A stretch of 64,000 nucleotides of DNA, taken from assembly GCA_016722505.1 (NCBI GenBank), contig JADKJH010000001.1:682001-746000 (forward strand), in the 5' to 3' direction. The position numbers and the translations under genes are program-made. Of this stretch, positions 46,113-55,350 are shown one piece after another. Source of the stretch: Holophagaceae bacterium. Its GTDB lineage: Bacteria > Acidobacteriota > Holophagae > Holophagales > Holophagaceae. The notes beneath the pieces are model-generated. The model searched no databases. It was given only the letters and a program-made list of their open reading frames with translations, and had not been told where the DNA came from. How positions within the stretch are numbered: the first letter of the stretch is position 1; each line of letters starts with the position of its first letter.

Positions 46113-47906
46113 ATGGCCGCAGAGAACGCCAGCACCACCGAGATTGTGCAGGGAGGGTCATTCCTGCTGACCCCTATCGGACAGTTGCCCCAATTCACCC
46201 CTGAAGATCTTTCTGATGACTCGAAGGAGTTTGGCCGGGCAGCCCGGGATTTCATCGAAGGCGAGGTGCTGCCCAGGGACGAGGCCATAGACAAGCTGGA
46301 TCTTCCACTCACCATCGAACTGCTGCGGAAAGCGGGCGAGATCGGCCTGCTGAGCATCGAAATCCCCGAGGCCTACGAAGGACTGGAACTGGACAAAAAA
46401 AGCTCGCTGCTGGTGCTCGAAGAAATGAGCAAGCAGGGCAGTTTCTCCGTGAGCTACGGCGCCTGCACTGGTATCGGAACTTTGCCCATCGTGTATTTCG
46501 GCACCGAGGCCCAGAAAAAGAACTACCTTCCAAAGCTAGCGGCTGGCGAGCTGCTGGCCGCCTATGCACTGACCGAAGCCGGCAGCGGCTCCGACGCCAT
46601 GGGGGCGAAAACCACTGCGGTGCTGGATGGTGATTCATGGGTTCTCAATGGCACCAAGATGTGGATCACCAACGCGGGTTTCGCCGACATCTTCTGCACC
46701 TTTGCGAAAGTGGACGGCCAGCACTTCAGCTGTTTCATCATTGAGAAGGACGATCCTGGCTTGAGCACAGGCAGCGAGGAACACAAGCTCGGCATCAAGG
46801 GAAGCTCCACGCGGACGCTCATCCTGGAGAACTGCCGTATTCCCAAGGACCGGCTGTTGGGCGAGATTGGCAAAGGCCACAAGATCGCTTTCGGCATCCT
46901 GAACATAGGCCGGTTCAAGCTGGGCGCGGGTTGCATCGGTGGCGCCAAGCGGGTGATCGAATACACGCTTAAATACACCAGCGAACGCCATCAGTTCAAC
47001 AAGCCCCTGAATTCCTTTGGGCTGATCCAACAAAAATTGGCCGACATGGCCACCAAGATTTTTGTGGGCGAAGCCATCAACTGGCGCACCATCGGCTACA
47101 TTGATGATGCCCTGTCCCAATCCAGTTGGTCGGACCCGGATGCCGGGGCCAAGAAAATGCAGGCCATCGATGAATTCAGCATCGAGGCCTCCATCGTCAA
47201 AGTGTGGGGCAGCGAGGCGCTTTCATGGATTGCTGACGAGTCCGTGCAGTGCTTCGGCGGCTATGGTTTCAGCGCCGAATATCCTCCTGAAAAGGTCTAC
47301 CGGGACTGCCGCATCAACCGCATTTTCGAAGGCACCAATGAGATCAACCGGTTGCTCATCGCAGGCACATTATTGAAGCGCGCCATGAAGGGCGAATTGC
47401 CGATGATGCAGTTCGGCCAGCAGGTGGCCAAGGAGATTTCGAACCCACCGAAAGCCGCGGCGTTCACCGGGCCCGTCGCGCGGCTCAAGCACGGCGTGGA
47501 ACTGAGCAAGCGCCAGTGCATGCTGGCCTCTGGCCTCGCGGTGCAGGTGCTGGGCCAGAAACTGGTGGACAACCAGGAAGTCATGGCTCGCATGAGCAAC
47601 ATGATGATGGAAATCTATGCGATGGAAAGTGCCGTCGTGCGCGCTGAGCGGATGTTGGAATCCGGCCATCGCTGGGCGGAGATCGCCAGGGACTTCACCG
47701 AGCTCTATGTGAACGAAGCCTGGCACCGTGTCCATGGCGATGCCCGCATGCTCTGCGCCGATGTCACCGATGGCGAGGGCCTGCGCCATGCGCTCGCGGG
47801 CATCAAGGCCTTTGCGGAATTCCACCCAACCAGCTGTGCCCGACTCCGGGGTCGCATCGCCAGCCAGCTCATTCAAAAAGGCGGCTATCCCGTGGAAATC
47901 ATTTGA
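46113..47906 (+). CDS. FadE-like acyl-CoA dehydrogenase
   Basis: The 597-residue flavoenzyme matches the long FadE/VLCAD type of acyl-CoA dehydrogenase: AYALTEAGSGSDAMGAKT, KMWITNAGFADIFCTFAKVD, LGIKGSSTRTLILENCRIP, and the base region RINRIFEGTNEINRLLIAG. Beyond the usual 380-residue core a 200-residue C-terminal domain is present, as in VLCAD. It starts fatty-acid beta-oxidation by making the 2-enoyl-CoA. The ATG follows GGAGG. A strong terminator lies 47 bases after the stop. Confidence 0.9.
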   Translation: MAAENASTTEIVQGGSFLLTPIGQLPQFTPEDLSDDSKEFGRAARDFIEGEVLPRDEAIDKLDLPLTIELLRKAGEIGLLSIEIPEAYEGLELDKKSSLLVLEEMSKQGSFSVSYGACTGIGTLPIVYFGTEAQKKNYLPKLAAGELLAAYALTEAGSGSDAMGAKTTAVLDGDSWVLNGTKMWITNAGFADIFCTFAKVDGQHFSCFIIEKDDPGLSTGSEEHKLGIKGSSTRTLILENCRIPKDRLLGEIGKGHKIAFGILNIGRFKLGAGCIGGAKRVIEYTLKYTSERHQFNKPLNSFGLIQQKLADMATKIFVGEAINWRTIGYIDDALSQSSWSDPDAGAKKMQAIDEFSIEASIVKVWGSEALSWIADESVQCFGGYGFSAEYPPEKVYRDCRINRIFEGTNEINRLLIAGTLLKRAMKGELPMMQFGQQVAKEISNPPKAAAFTGPVARLKHGVELSKRQCMLASGLAVQVLGQKLVDNQEVMARMSNMMMEIYAMESAVVRAERMLESGHRWAEIARDFTELYVNEAWHRVHGDARMLCADVTDGEGLRHALAGIKAFAEFHPTSCARLRGRIASQLIQKGGYPVEII

Positions 47907-47952
47907 GGCTGATGAATGGCCTCGAAGCGAGGGCGGTAGAACGGTTTGAACC

Positions 47953-47984
47953 AAAGGAAAGCCCCCAACCGGGGGCTTTCCTTT
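47953..47984. terminator. Bidirectional terminator hairpin
   Basis: A perfect 14-bp stem (AAAGGAAAGCCCCC with its complement) around an AACC loop sits between the converging acyl-CoA dehydrogenase and FecR-domain genes. The arm ends (AAAGG/CCTTT) give short U-tracts on both strands. Confidence 0.8.
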
Positions 47985-47998
47985 AGCTGAATTTGATG

Positions 47999-50074
47999 TC
48001 ATCCGCGACGAGCACTCCCACCACGATCCCCGCGGTCTGCGGGTGGTGAAGAGGGCCTGGATTCCTGCCGCGGAGCAGGTTGGCTCTCTTGGCGCGGGGA
48101 AGGCTGGCTTTCCTGGCGAGAAGGGCGGGATTCCTCTCGTTGCGCAGGGCGGCTTTCCTGGCGCGGTGCGGGCTGATATTCGCGAGGAGCGGGGCGGCTT
48201 TCCTGCCGAGGAGCTGGGGTGTATTCCCGCGGTGCCTGGCGTTCGATTGGGCGGTATTCATCCCGGGGCCGGTCCCGTGTGGGCGCTGGGCGCTCTTCGC
48301 GTTGGATTTCCCGGGGACGGTCAGGAGTGCGTTCGCGCTGGATCGGTGTCGGTCGCTCCTGGCGTGTGGCGGGTTGCTTGGTTCGATCAACCGGCCGCTC
48401 GATTGGGCGGATATCCCTACCGGAATTCAAGTCCCGGGGCCGATCAACAGGCCGCTCGATGGGGCGGGTATCGCGGCCTGTGTTCAGGTCCCGCGGACGA
48501 TCAATGGCACGAGGTGTTTCGGTGGTACGGGAAGATCCCCTGCCCTCAGGGTTGGTCCGATCAACAGGCCGGGACAAACTCCGATCCGAAAGGACTCCAC
48601 GGCTGGTGGGTGACGCTCCGCGATCACGATTTTCGAAGGGCACCGGCGCGGTGCGGCTCCTGTCCTGAGGTGTTAGGTTCACAGTGCGGCCTGTGCTCGA
48701 TTGCGCCGCCCGGGAGTAGGTGTTCAGGCGATCCTGGGCGACCGAGCGGTTGAAGGCTGTGCCCAATTGCCGGGGGTTCTGGAACTCCTGCCGGGTGGCG
48801 ATGACGGGACCCGTACGCCATGGCGGTGTAAGGCTCCGGCTGCGGGATGCCCAAGTTGTGGCACCGGTGCCACCGGACATATTGACGATGACATTGTGGT
48901 CGGACACCAGCCGTGTGCGGAGGTTCGTGGCGTTGATGTAGTTCACGTTCACCACGTTCCAGGCGTGATAGCCATTCCAGGCGCCATAGCCCCAAGAGCA
49001 GGGTTGGTTGTAATAGCCCATGGGAGCCCAGCCGCAGAAACCGCCACTCCAATTCCAGGCCACCCAGGCCGGGCTATAAAAGCTTCCGGGAATCCAGTAC
49101 CAGCCGAAGCTCGCACCCCAACCCCAGCGGCCGTAGTGATGGGTGACGTAACCCCAAGGCTCATCGCTCACCCAGGTGAGACCGCCGCTGTAAGCGCCCC
49201 AACGGCCGCGGGAATAGGGCCGCCAGTCGTCATAGCCAACACGGGGGCTCCAGCATCTTCCAACCTCCGGCACATCCACCCAACTGCCGTTGTCGTCAAG
49301 ATCATCACTGTAATAGCGGATGTCGGAAGGTACGTTGTCCCAGGAAGCGCCTCGGCGGGCCAGCATGTACGAATCGCTCCAGGAATCGAAATCGTCCTGT
49401 TCATAAGTGTTGTAGCTGCGCACACGGTCCAGGGCGTCCTGGCTGCTGTACACAGTAAGCCGTTCGCCGGCCAGGATGCGCGCTTGATCGCGCTCGTTGC
49501 TGAAGACAATGCGGCCTGAAGCCACATGCACCTTCACGCTGCGATCAGAATCCACTCCTACGGTGACGTTGGCTTTGCCATCCAGAACCGCAGTGCCCGA
49601 AGGCGTGTCAATGCGGATGCGGCCTTCGCTTTCGGAACCATAATTCAAACGTAGGCTGCCTCGGTCAAGGCGCAGCAGCACTTGGCGGGAGCCGTCCTTT
49701 TCCGTAAAAAGCGCCGCGATTGTGAAATGGGTGTTGCGGCCGAACGCCACGCGGGTGCCGTCTCCCAGTTGCAGGACGCCACGGCCGCGGCTATCCACCA
49801 CATCGCCCTCGGCAATGGGGGTGCCACGGGACAAGACTTCATCCACATCGCCTTTGCGGATGCGGACATCGCCTTCCAGAACCTTCACCGAGGCATAGCG
49901 GTACGGCGCTTCGCCTTCATAAAACTGCTCGTCGCCCTCCTGGGCCATTACCGTGGCTGCATGGGCCGGCGTGTGGATGGCGAATGGCGTTGATGCCGCG
50001 AGAAGCATGGTCAGGAAGGGGGGCGACAAGGGAAGCCGCAGATTCCAAGATTGATGGGTGTGTTGTGTCGTCAT
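47999..50074 (-). CDS. FecR-domain, DUF6600-type exported protein with Pro/Arg-rich tail
   Basis: The 691-residue protein has an AGGAGG ribosome binding site and a signal peptide ending HAATVMAQ. A FecR domain follows (ASVKVLEGDVRIRKGDVDEV, the GRGVLQLGDGTRVAFGRNT segment), then an aromatic Trp/Tyr/Gly-rich block (SDDLDDNGSWVDVPEVGRCW, GWYWIPGSFYSPAWVAWNW) like DUF6600, and about 250 residues of Arg/Pro repeats (ERPVDRPRDLNSGRD, ESRPAPREYQPAPRQ). The FecR part may sense or bind envelope components; the tail is likely unstructured and cationic. A linked sigma factor is absent. Confidence 0.8.
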   Translation of the reverse strand: MTTQHTHQSWNLRLPLSPPFLTMLLAASTPFAIHTPAHAATVMAQEGDEQFYEGEAPYRYASVKVLEGDVRIRKGDVDEVLSRGTPIAEGDVVDSRGRGVLQLGDGTRVAFGRNTHFTIAALFTEKDGSRQVLLRLDRGSLRLNYGSESEGRIRIDTPSGTAVLDGKANVTVGVDSDRSVKVHVASGRIVFSNERDQARILAGERLTVYSSQDALDRVRSYNTYEQDDFDSWSDSYMLARRGASWDNVPSDIRYYSDDLDDNGSWVDVPEVGRCWSPRVGYDDWRPYSRGRWGAYSGGLTWVSDEPWGYVTHHYGRWGWGASFGWYWIPGSFYSPAWVAWNWSGGFCGWAPMGYYNQPCSWGYGAWNGYHAWNVVNVNYINATNLRTRLVSDHNVIVNMSGGTGATTWASRSRSLTPPWRTGPVIATRQEFQNPRQLGTAFNRSVAQDRLNTYSRAAQSSTGRTVNLTPQDRSRTAPVPFENRDRGASPTSRGVLSDRSLSRPVDRTNPEGRGSSRTTETPRAIDRPRDLNTGRDTRPIERPVDRPRDLNSGRDIRPIERPVDRTKQPATRQERPTPIQRERTPDRPREIQREERPAPTRDRPRDEYRPIERQAPREYTPAPRQESRPAPREYQPAPRQESRPAQREESRPSRQESQPSPRQESQPAPRQESRPSSPPADRGDRGGSARRG

Positions 50075-50164
50075 GGCTCATCCTCCTGTGAATTTGGATG
50101 CCGGAAGCGGGGTGAAAGCTTCTCGCGAGTCCGATGGATGTTTGCGAGGGCCGTGCCACTTCCC

Positions 50165-50373
50165 GTCGGCCTGCGGCCAACATACCGCACCGTAACATCC
50201 TTCGAGCCTGTTACGGTGCACCACCCATCGCGTCGGCCTCCGGCCGACATAGAGGCTCCATCTCTGCGAACGTAGTGAGCAGGAGGGCGCCCGCGCCCCA
50301 TAGATGGAGAGGCCGTAGCCCACTTCGGTTTTGCTCGGAGCACCATCCATCGCGTCGGCCTCCGGCCGACATA
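50165..50373. repeat. Three REP-like palindromes and a 10-bp hairpin
   Basis: GTCGGCCTxCGGCCxACATA occurs at 50165-50184, 50232-50251 and 50354-50373; the last two share a longer flank (CATCGCGTCGGCCTCCGGCC). Between the first two is a perfect hairpin GCACCGTAAC (50187-50196) with GTTACGGTGC (50210-50219). No gene is seen in 50075-50463, which consists of these elements. Confidence 0.8.
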
Positions 50374-50483
50374 AGACTCGTTGCCCCTGCGGGGCATCAC
50401 GTGGGCTGAAAGCCCAGAGTGGGCGTTAATAGTTTGAGGGTATGGGTTTGATAGGTGCGGGCCAAGCGGCGCAGGCTCATCTT

Positions 50484-50643
50484 GAGGGATGTCCTAAATG
50501 GTGGCCGCGGCTCCTATGGCAGTGGAAACTCCGCACATAAGACTGGCCCGCACGGGTAGTGGTATCACATTGTGTTGCGACTTGGAAGAGTCTGCACGGA
50601 TGACAGTGTCGCTGTTCATTCGCCCGTGCATCGGACATCCCTC
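50484..50643 (+). ncRNA. Possible IS110 bridge RNA in the left end
   Basis: An 11-bp perfect inverted repeat (GAGGGATGTCC at 50484-50494; GGACATCCCTC at 50633-50643) closes a 160-base region just before the transposase gene, and a second nested stem is GCACGGG (50550-50556) with CCCGTGC (50623-50629). IS110-group elements encode their bridge RNA upstream of the recombinase, which this matches in position and size. No covariance search was run. Confidence 0.4.
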
Positions 50644-50663
50644 CCTTTTCGAGAGGAGGTCCC

Positions 50664-51918
50664 ATGGACCGGGAAGTCGCTGAAGTCATCCATCCCGTGG
50701 CTTGCGGGCTGGATGTCCACTCGGCCATCCTCGTGGCCTGCCTGGTGCGCTCTGGACCCAACGGGGGGCCACGATACGAGGAGCGGAGTTTCCCTACGGC
50801 TCTGCGAGGCTTAAGGGAGCTACGGGATTGGCTGCTCGCCAGTGGTTGCCAAGCGGTGGGAATGGAGGCCACGGGCGTGTATTGGATGCCCGTCTTCGCG
50901 GTGCTGGAAGGTCACGTCCAGATAACCGTGGGGAATCCGAACCACATGAAAAACTTGCGCGGCCATAAGACCGACCGCAAAGATGCGAGGTGGATCGCGG
51001 GCCTGGTGCGGCACGACCTCATTCGCCCAAGCTTCGTGCCCAAGCAGGAATTCCGCGATGCCCGGGAACTGACGCGGTTTCGTCGTCAGCTCATCCAAGC
51101 GCGGACCAGCATGCGCAATGAAGTCCAGCGGCTTCTCGCACGTCAGGGGGTCACCTTGGGAACCGTGCTGAGCAATGTGTTCGGCACATCCGGCATGGCG
51201 ATTCTGGAATCCCTGGCGGAAGGACGGAGCGTCGTGGACGAACTCCCCAAGCTCATCCACCACTCTGTGAAGAAGAAACTGGGGATGCTGACGGCGGCCC
51301 TGGAAGCGCCCCTGTTCCCGGTTCCCAGGAAGCTGCTGGCGCTGCAACTCAAGCGGCTGGAAGTCGTGGAGGAAAACATCCAGGATGTGGAGGGGCTCAT
51401 CGCAGCGCAGATGGCCCCTCGCAAGCAGCAGCTGGAGTTGCTGATGAGTATTCCCGGCATCAGCCTCACATCCGCGTGTGATCCTTGCCGAGATCGGTGT
51501 GGACATGAGCGTGTGGCCCACCGAGAAACACCTATCCGCCTGGGCGGGCGTAGCACCTGGGTGCCGAGAGAGTGGAGGCAAAAATATGCGCGCCGCCGCC
51601 CGAAAGGGGAACCCGTACCTTTGCAGCGCCTTGATGGAATGCGCCATCGCCGCCGTGAAGGCGAAAGACTGCCACCTCGGGGGCAAATACCGCCACCTCT
51701 GCGCCCAGATTGGAAGCAAGAAGAAGGCACTGATGGCGATCGCTAGAAAACTCGCGGTGATCATCTACCGCCTGATGAGCAAAGGCGCCACCTACCAGGA
51801 ACCCATCTCCCAACCTCCCTCCTCCAAGTCCCGGCACCGTAGCATCCAGAGGCACATTCGCGACCTCGAAAAACTCGGTCTGATGGTCCAGCTCACACCC
51901 ATTCCGGCGTTTTCCTAA
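50664..51918 (+). pseudogene. IS110-family transposase, single-base frameshift
   Basis: The first frame carries the DEDD RuvC-like domain (GLDVHS with Asp17, GMEATGVYW with Glu68, KTDRKDARW with Asp104 and Asp107) and reaches the LLMSIPGISLTSA segment of the Tnp_IS116 domain. The family continuation VILAEIGVDMSVWPTEKHL, SAWAGVAPGCRESGGKN and the RKGNPYLCSALMECA end are in the next frame from 51478. Removing the T at 51477 restores one 417-residue protein of normal size. IS110 transposases do not use programmed frameshifting as a rule, so the element is probably dead, unless this base is an error. Confidence 0.85.
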
Positions 51919-51959
51919 AACCTCCTATTTCAGGTTTTCAGATTGGCTTTCATGACAGA

Positions 51960-52006
51960 GGCCGTAGCGGTCTCGCCAGAAAAGCGCTGGCGACACCGCA
52001 ACGGCC
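51960..52006. repeat. Imperfect 20-bp-arm hairpin
   Basis: Positions 51960-51979 and 51987-52006 are inverted repeats with 18 of 20 matching bases and a 7-base loop. It lies right after the IS110 element and abuts the stop of the opposite-strand gene at 52008, and has no U-tract. Confidence 0.8.
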
Positions 52007-52007
52007 C

Positions 52008-52712
52008 CTAATCCTTGGGAAAAGGTATTAGGGCTGTGCCGGGTGCGGGGGTTTCTTCTGGCTGGGCCAGCTTGGCAAACTGGGGCATCAGGGCCAGCCA
52101 AGGGAGGGACCACCGCCTGGGCGCGCTGGAAGATTCGTTGCGTGGCTTTTCAAGTAGTTCTAGATAACCCGGAGTCACTCGCAACCTGAAATCCTGGCCA
52201 GTGGGGAGGGGGAGGAATACAACACGAGCTGTGGCGGGATGCACCACGGTGAGGAAATGTTCGCCGTCATCAAGGATCCAGAGCAATCCGTTCAGTGAAT
52301 TCCGGAAATCCTCTCCACCCCACGGCAAGGCCTGGATGCCCTTGGCCAAGGGCGTATCCCTTGGGAACTGCCAAGAACCGCTCACTGATTCCACCCCTGC
52401 CAGGGGCAACGGAATGCCTGCGTCACGCCAAGCCCGCAAGGGTCGGCCCGGCAGACCCATCCGAAGGTGGCGTACACCCTTGGCGCCCACGAGGCGCAGG
52501 GTGCCATCCGCTGACAGTTTCACCGTGATGGGGCCATGGCTAGGGAAACTGGCTGCTCCTGATGGCTCTTCGGTACCGTTGTGAGTGCCGAGACCCGCCC
52601 GCCAGGAAATCGCTGAAGCCGTCTCCCAAGGCAAGAGCGCCTGCGCTCCTGCTGGAACGGACAAAGCAGCGGCGGAAAACAGTACTGCTAAAGAGGAGGA
52701 GCCCAGCCGCAT
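52008..52712 (-). CDS. Exported protein of unknown function
   Basis: The 234-residue protein has a GGAGG ribosome binding site and a signal peptide ending VPAGAQA. The mature part is beta-rich with no recognised family (ITVKLSADGTLRLVGAKG, WILDDGEHFLTVVHPATARV). The last 30 residues are Pro/Leu-rich. Its start overlaps the tatD stop by 25 bases on the same strand, so it is co-transcribed downstream of tatD. Confidence 0.6.
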   Translation of the reverse strand: MRLGSSSLAVLFSAAALSVPAGAQALLPWETASAISWRAGLGTHNGTEEPSGAASFPSHGPITVKLSADGTLRLVGAKGVRHLRMGLPGRPLRAWRDAGIPLPLAGVESVSGSWQFPRDTPLAKGIQALPWGGEDFRNSLNGLLWILDDGEHFLTVVHPATARVVFLPLPTGQDFRLRVTPGYLELLEKPRNESSSAPRRWSLPWLALMPQFAKLAQPEETPAPGTALIPFPKD

Positions 52713-53467
52713 AGGGCCTCCAAGTTCTGAGTCGTCACCTCTTCAATCCGAGCGCAGCTAACGCCTCGCGCCTGCGCCAGATGCTCGGCGACGAACCGCA
52801 CATATGCCGGTTCGTTGGTCTTCCCGCGATGGGGCACGGGGGCGAGGTAGGGCGAGTCGGTCTCCACAAGAATGCGGTCCTCGGGCGCCCAAACCGCGAC
52901 TTCGCGGATGGCGCGGGCGTTTTTGAACGTGACAATGCCCGAAAAACTCAAGTAAAAGCCCAGATCCAGGGCTCCTTCCGCAAAAGCCATATCCTCGGAG
53001 AAACAATGGATGATGCCGGATACTTCTTCCGCGCCTTCCTCCCAGAGGATTCGCAAAGTCGCTTCTGGCGCGGAACGGGTATGGATCATCAAGGGTTTCC
53101 GAACGCGCTTGGCCAATTGGATATGAGCACGAAAGGCCCGTTCCTGCTCATCTCTGGGGCTCAAGTCGTAGTGCCAATCCAGGCCCGTCTCACCGATGAA
53201 GCGGACATTGGGGTCCAATGCCATCGCTTCAAGCTCCTTCTCCGTTTCTATATTCCAGAACTTGGCCTCATGGGGATGGACACCCAAGCTGGCCTGGATG
53301 CAAGGAAGGTCGCGGGTCAAAGCCAGCACCGCCTGGCAGTCTTCCTGATCCGTGCCTACGGCGATGAATCCTGTCACGCCGGCTGCAAATGCCCGGTCCA
53401 ACGTGGCTTTCAGCTGGTCCTGGGGAAGGTTGCTCCCGGTCAAATGGCAATGGGCATCTACGAGCAT
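52688..53467 (-). CDS. TatD family metal-dependent hydrolase
   Basis: The 259-residue protein has the TatD layout: MLVDAHCHLTG (metal His pair), the FIGETGLDWHYDLSP segment, MIHTRSAPEATLRILW, GIIHCFSEDM and ILVETDSPYLAPVPHRG. Members are TIM-barrel DNases or quality-control nucleases, cytosolic. The ATG is divergent from the NtrC-family gene with a 28-base gap. Confidence 0.92.
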   Translation of the reverse strand: MLVDAHCHLTGSNLPQDQLKATLDRAFAAGVTGFIAVGTDQEDCQAVLALTRDLPCIQASLGVHPHEAKFWNIETEKELEAMALDPNVRFIGETGLDWHYDLSPRDEQERAFRAHIQLAKRVRKPLMIHTRSAPEATLRILWEEGAEEVSGIIHCFSEDMAFAEGALDLGFYLSFSGIVTFKNARAIREVAVWAPEDRILVETDSPYLAPVPHRGKTNEPAYVRFVAEHLAQARGVSCARIEEVTTQNLEALCGWAPPL

Positions 53468-53495
53468 GAAACCATTGTCTCAGATAACCTGAAGT

Positions 53496-54875
53496 ATGCC
53501 CCAGCCCCAAACGATCCTCATCGTGGACGACGAGCCCGGTATCCGCCGTAGCTTGGGCGAGACTTTGAACGACGAACACTACGCTGTATTGAAGGCGGAG
53601 CGGGGCGAACAGGCGCTTGAATTGCTCCAGAATCCCGATAGCGATGGCATCCATCTCGTGCTGCTGGATGTATGGCTGCCGGGCATTGACGGACTGGAAA
53701 CCTTGAAACAAGCGAAGGCTCTGCGGCCCGATCTCCCCATCGTGATGATCAGCGGCCATGGGAATATTGATACTGCCATGCAGGCTACCAAACTTGGGGC
53801 CTTTGATTTCATCGAGAAGCCCATTGATCTCGACCGGTTGCTGCTGGTGGTCGGAAATGCCCTGAAGCAGTCGCAGCTGGTGTATGAAAACCTCCGGCTC
53901 ATCCAGGAAGCCGAAGGCGAACGGTTCTTCCAGGCCGAAAGCGCCGCCATGAAACGGTTGATGTCGGATCTCAAGCTGGTGGCGCCCACGGAAGGCCGGG
54001 TACTGATCACCGGTGAAAACGGGAGCGGCAAGGAAGAAATCGCGAGGCTGCTCCACAAGGGCAGTCCTCGCCGGGAACACCCCTTCGTGGAAGTCAACTG
54101 TGCTGCGATTCCCGAGGAACTCATCGAAAGCGAGCTCTTTGGCCATACAAAAGGCGCCTTCACCGGGGCGACCCGCGATCAGCGCGGGAAGTTCCGCGAG
54201 GCGGATGGCGGCACCCTCTTTTTGGACGAAGTTGGCGACATGTCATTGAAGACCCAGGCCAAGGTGCTGAGGGCGCTCCAGGAAGGCCGCATCGAACCCG
54301 TGGGCGGCGGCGGTGCGATGGCGGTGGATGTGCGCGTCATCGCCGCCACCAACAAAGACCTCGCCGAGGAAATCAGGGCCGGACGGTTTCGAGAAGACCT
54401 CTACTTCCGTCTCGCCGTGGTGCCCCTTCGCGTGCCGCCGCTGCGGGAACGAGCCGAAGAGCTCATCCTTCTCGCGGACGCTTTCATCGCTTCCATCGCG
54501 CGGAACTATGGCCGCGCCACCAAGCGGCTGACACCCGAGGCCAAGGACACACTGCTGAACCATGATTGGCCTGGCAACGTGCGGGAGTTGAAAAACCTCA
54601 TGGAACGCGCCGTGATCCTGAGCCGCGGCGCCGAAATTTCCGCACGGGATCTGGGCCCATTGACCCTGCGCCACATCACGGAGCCGGACCCTTTTTCCTT
54701 CCCATCCTTTTCCAGCTTGCGCGAAGCTCGGGATTGGTTCGAAGGCATCTATATCCAGCGTGAAATCAAGACCCAGAATGGCAACATGACCCGTGTCGCG
54801 GATGTGCTGGGATTGGACCGCTCCAATTTGTATAAAAGGCTCAAGACCCTGGGCATCGAGTCGAGGGAGACGTGA
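53496..54875 (+). CDS. NtrC/NtrX-type sigma-54-dependent response regulator
   Basis: The 459-residue protein has a receiver domain (ILIVDDEPGIRRSL, phospho-Asp in LVLLDVWLPGIDG, DFIEKPIDLDR), an AAA+ domain with Walker A LITGENGSGKEE, sigma-54 loop ESELFGHTKGAFTGATRD, LFLDEVGDM and the arginine finger region GRFREDLYFRLAVVPLRVP, and a Fis-type HTH (NMTRVADVLGLDRSNLYKRL). It activates sigma-54 promoters upon phosphorylation. The kinase is not nearby. Its stop overlaps the GTG of the MerR gene. Confidence 0.92.
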   Translation: MPQPQTILIVDDEPGIRRSLGETLNDEHYAVLKAERGEQALELLQNPDSDGIHLVLLDVWLPGIDGLETLKQAKALRPDLPIVMISGHGNIDTAMQATKLGAFDFIEKPIDLDRLLLVVGNALKQSQLVYENLRLIQEAEGERFFQAESAAMKRLMSDLKLVAPTEGRVLITGENGSGKEEIARLLHKGSPRREHPFVEVNCAAIPEELIESELFGHTKGAFTGATRDQRGKFREADGGTLFLDEVGDMSLKTQAKVLRALQEGRIEPVGGGGAMAVDVRVIAATNKDLAEEIRAGRFREDLYFRLAVVPLRVPPLRERAEELILLADAFIASIARNYGRATKRLTPEAKDTLLNHDWPGNVRELKNLMERAVILSRGAEISARDLGPLTLRHITEPDPFSFPSFSSLREARDWFEGIYIQREIKTQNGNMTRVADVLGLDRSNLYKRLKTLGIESRET

Positions 54876-55315
54876 CCCGCAAATGGTTCAAAATCGGCGA
54901 TGCCGCCAAGCTCATCGGCGTTGGCCCCAAGGAACTCCGCTATTGGGAAACGCAGATCCCTGAGATCAAACCCCGGCGATCGAAGGGCAACCTGCGCTAT
55001 TACCATGTGGATGAACTGCCGCGCCTGCATCGCATCCATGGCTGGATATCCGAAGGCCTTACCGTTTCGGATTGCCGGGAACTGCTGCTCACTGGCCATC
55101 TAACCAAAGGGCTTCACGAAGCAATGGGCATTGAACCCCCTGAAGCGCCAAGTCCTCGGCCCAGGAAATCAGATGGAATCAAGGCGGCCAGATCCGCTGA
55201 GCCCCTGGTAGCGCCTCCTCCACCATCCATACCGAAGGACAGCCTGGCTGCGATCACAACCGCATTGAAACGCCTGCATCAGCAGCTCTGCACCCTTCCG
55301 GATTTCTTACCTTGA
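54872..55315 (+). CDS. MerR family transcriptional regulator
   Basis: The 147-residue protein starts at GTG overlapping the previous TGA (GTGA). The HTH is [20 protein letters not shown] followed by the [20 protein letters not shown] wing, the MerR fold. No Cys-rich effector loop is present; the tail is Pro-rich with a short helix ([18 protein letters not shown]). Coupled to the NtrC-type gene, it may be controlled with it. Confidence 0.9.
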   Translation: MTRKWFKIGDAAKLIGVGPKELRYWETQIPEIKPRRSKGNLRYYHVDELPRLHRIHGWISEGLTVSDCRELLLTGHLTKGLHEAMGIEPPEAPSPRPRKSDGIKAARSAEPLVAPPPPSIPKDSLAAITTALKRLHQQLCTLPDFLP

Positions 55316-55350
55316 TGAATCGGGCTCCAGCCCTTAAAGTAAAAGATTCA

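Larger units (their letters stand above)
50464..51918 (+). mobile_element. IS110-family insertion element (approximate limits)
   Basis: The element contains a transposase gene at 50664-51918 and a structured left end. IS110 elements usually lack terminal inverted repeats, so the ends cannot be fixed from the sequence; 50464 is a conservative left limit. It sits between REP-like palindromes on the left and a large imperfect hairpin on the right, which fits the family's preference for hairpin-like target sites. Confidence 0.65.

Noticed and set aside
47999..48753. Plus-strand frames opposite the repeat tail of the FecR-domain gene
   Set aside because: They mirror the Arg/Pro repeats of the real gene and have no start signals or family features.
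50165..50373. CRISPR array
   Set aside because: Three palindromes with unequal spacing and no cas genes; the pattern is that of REP-like elements.
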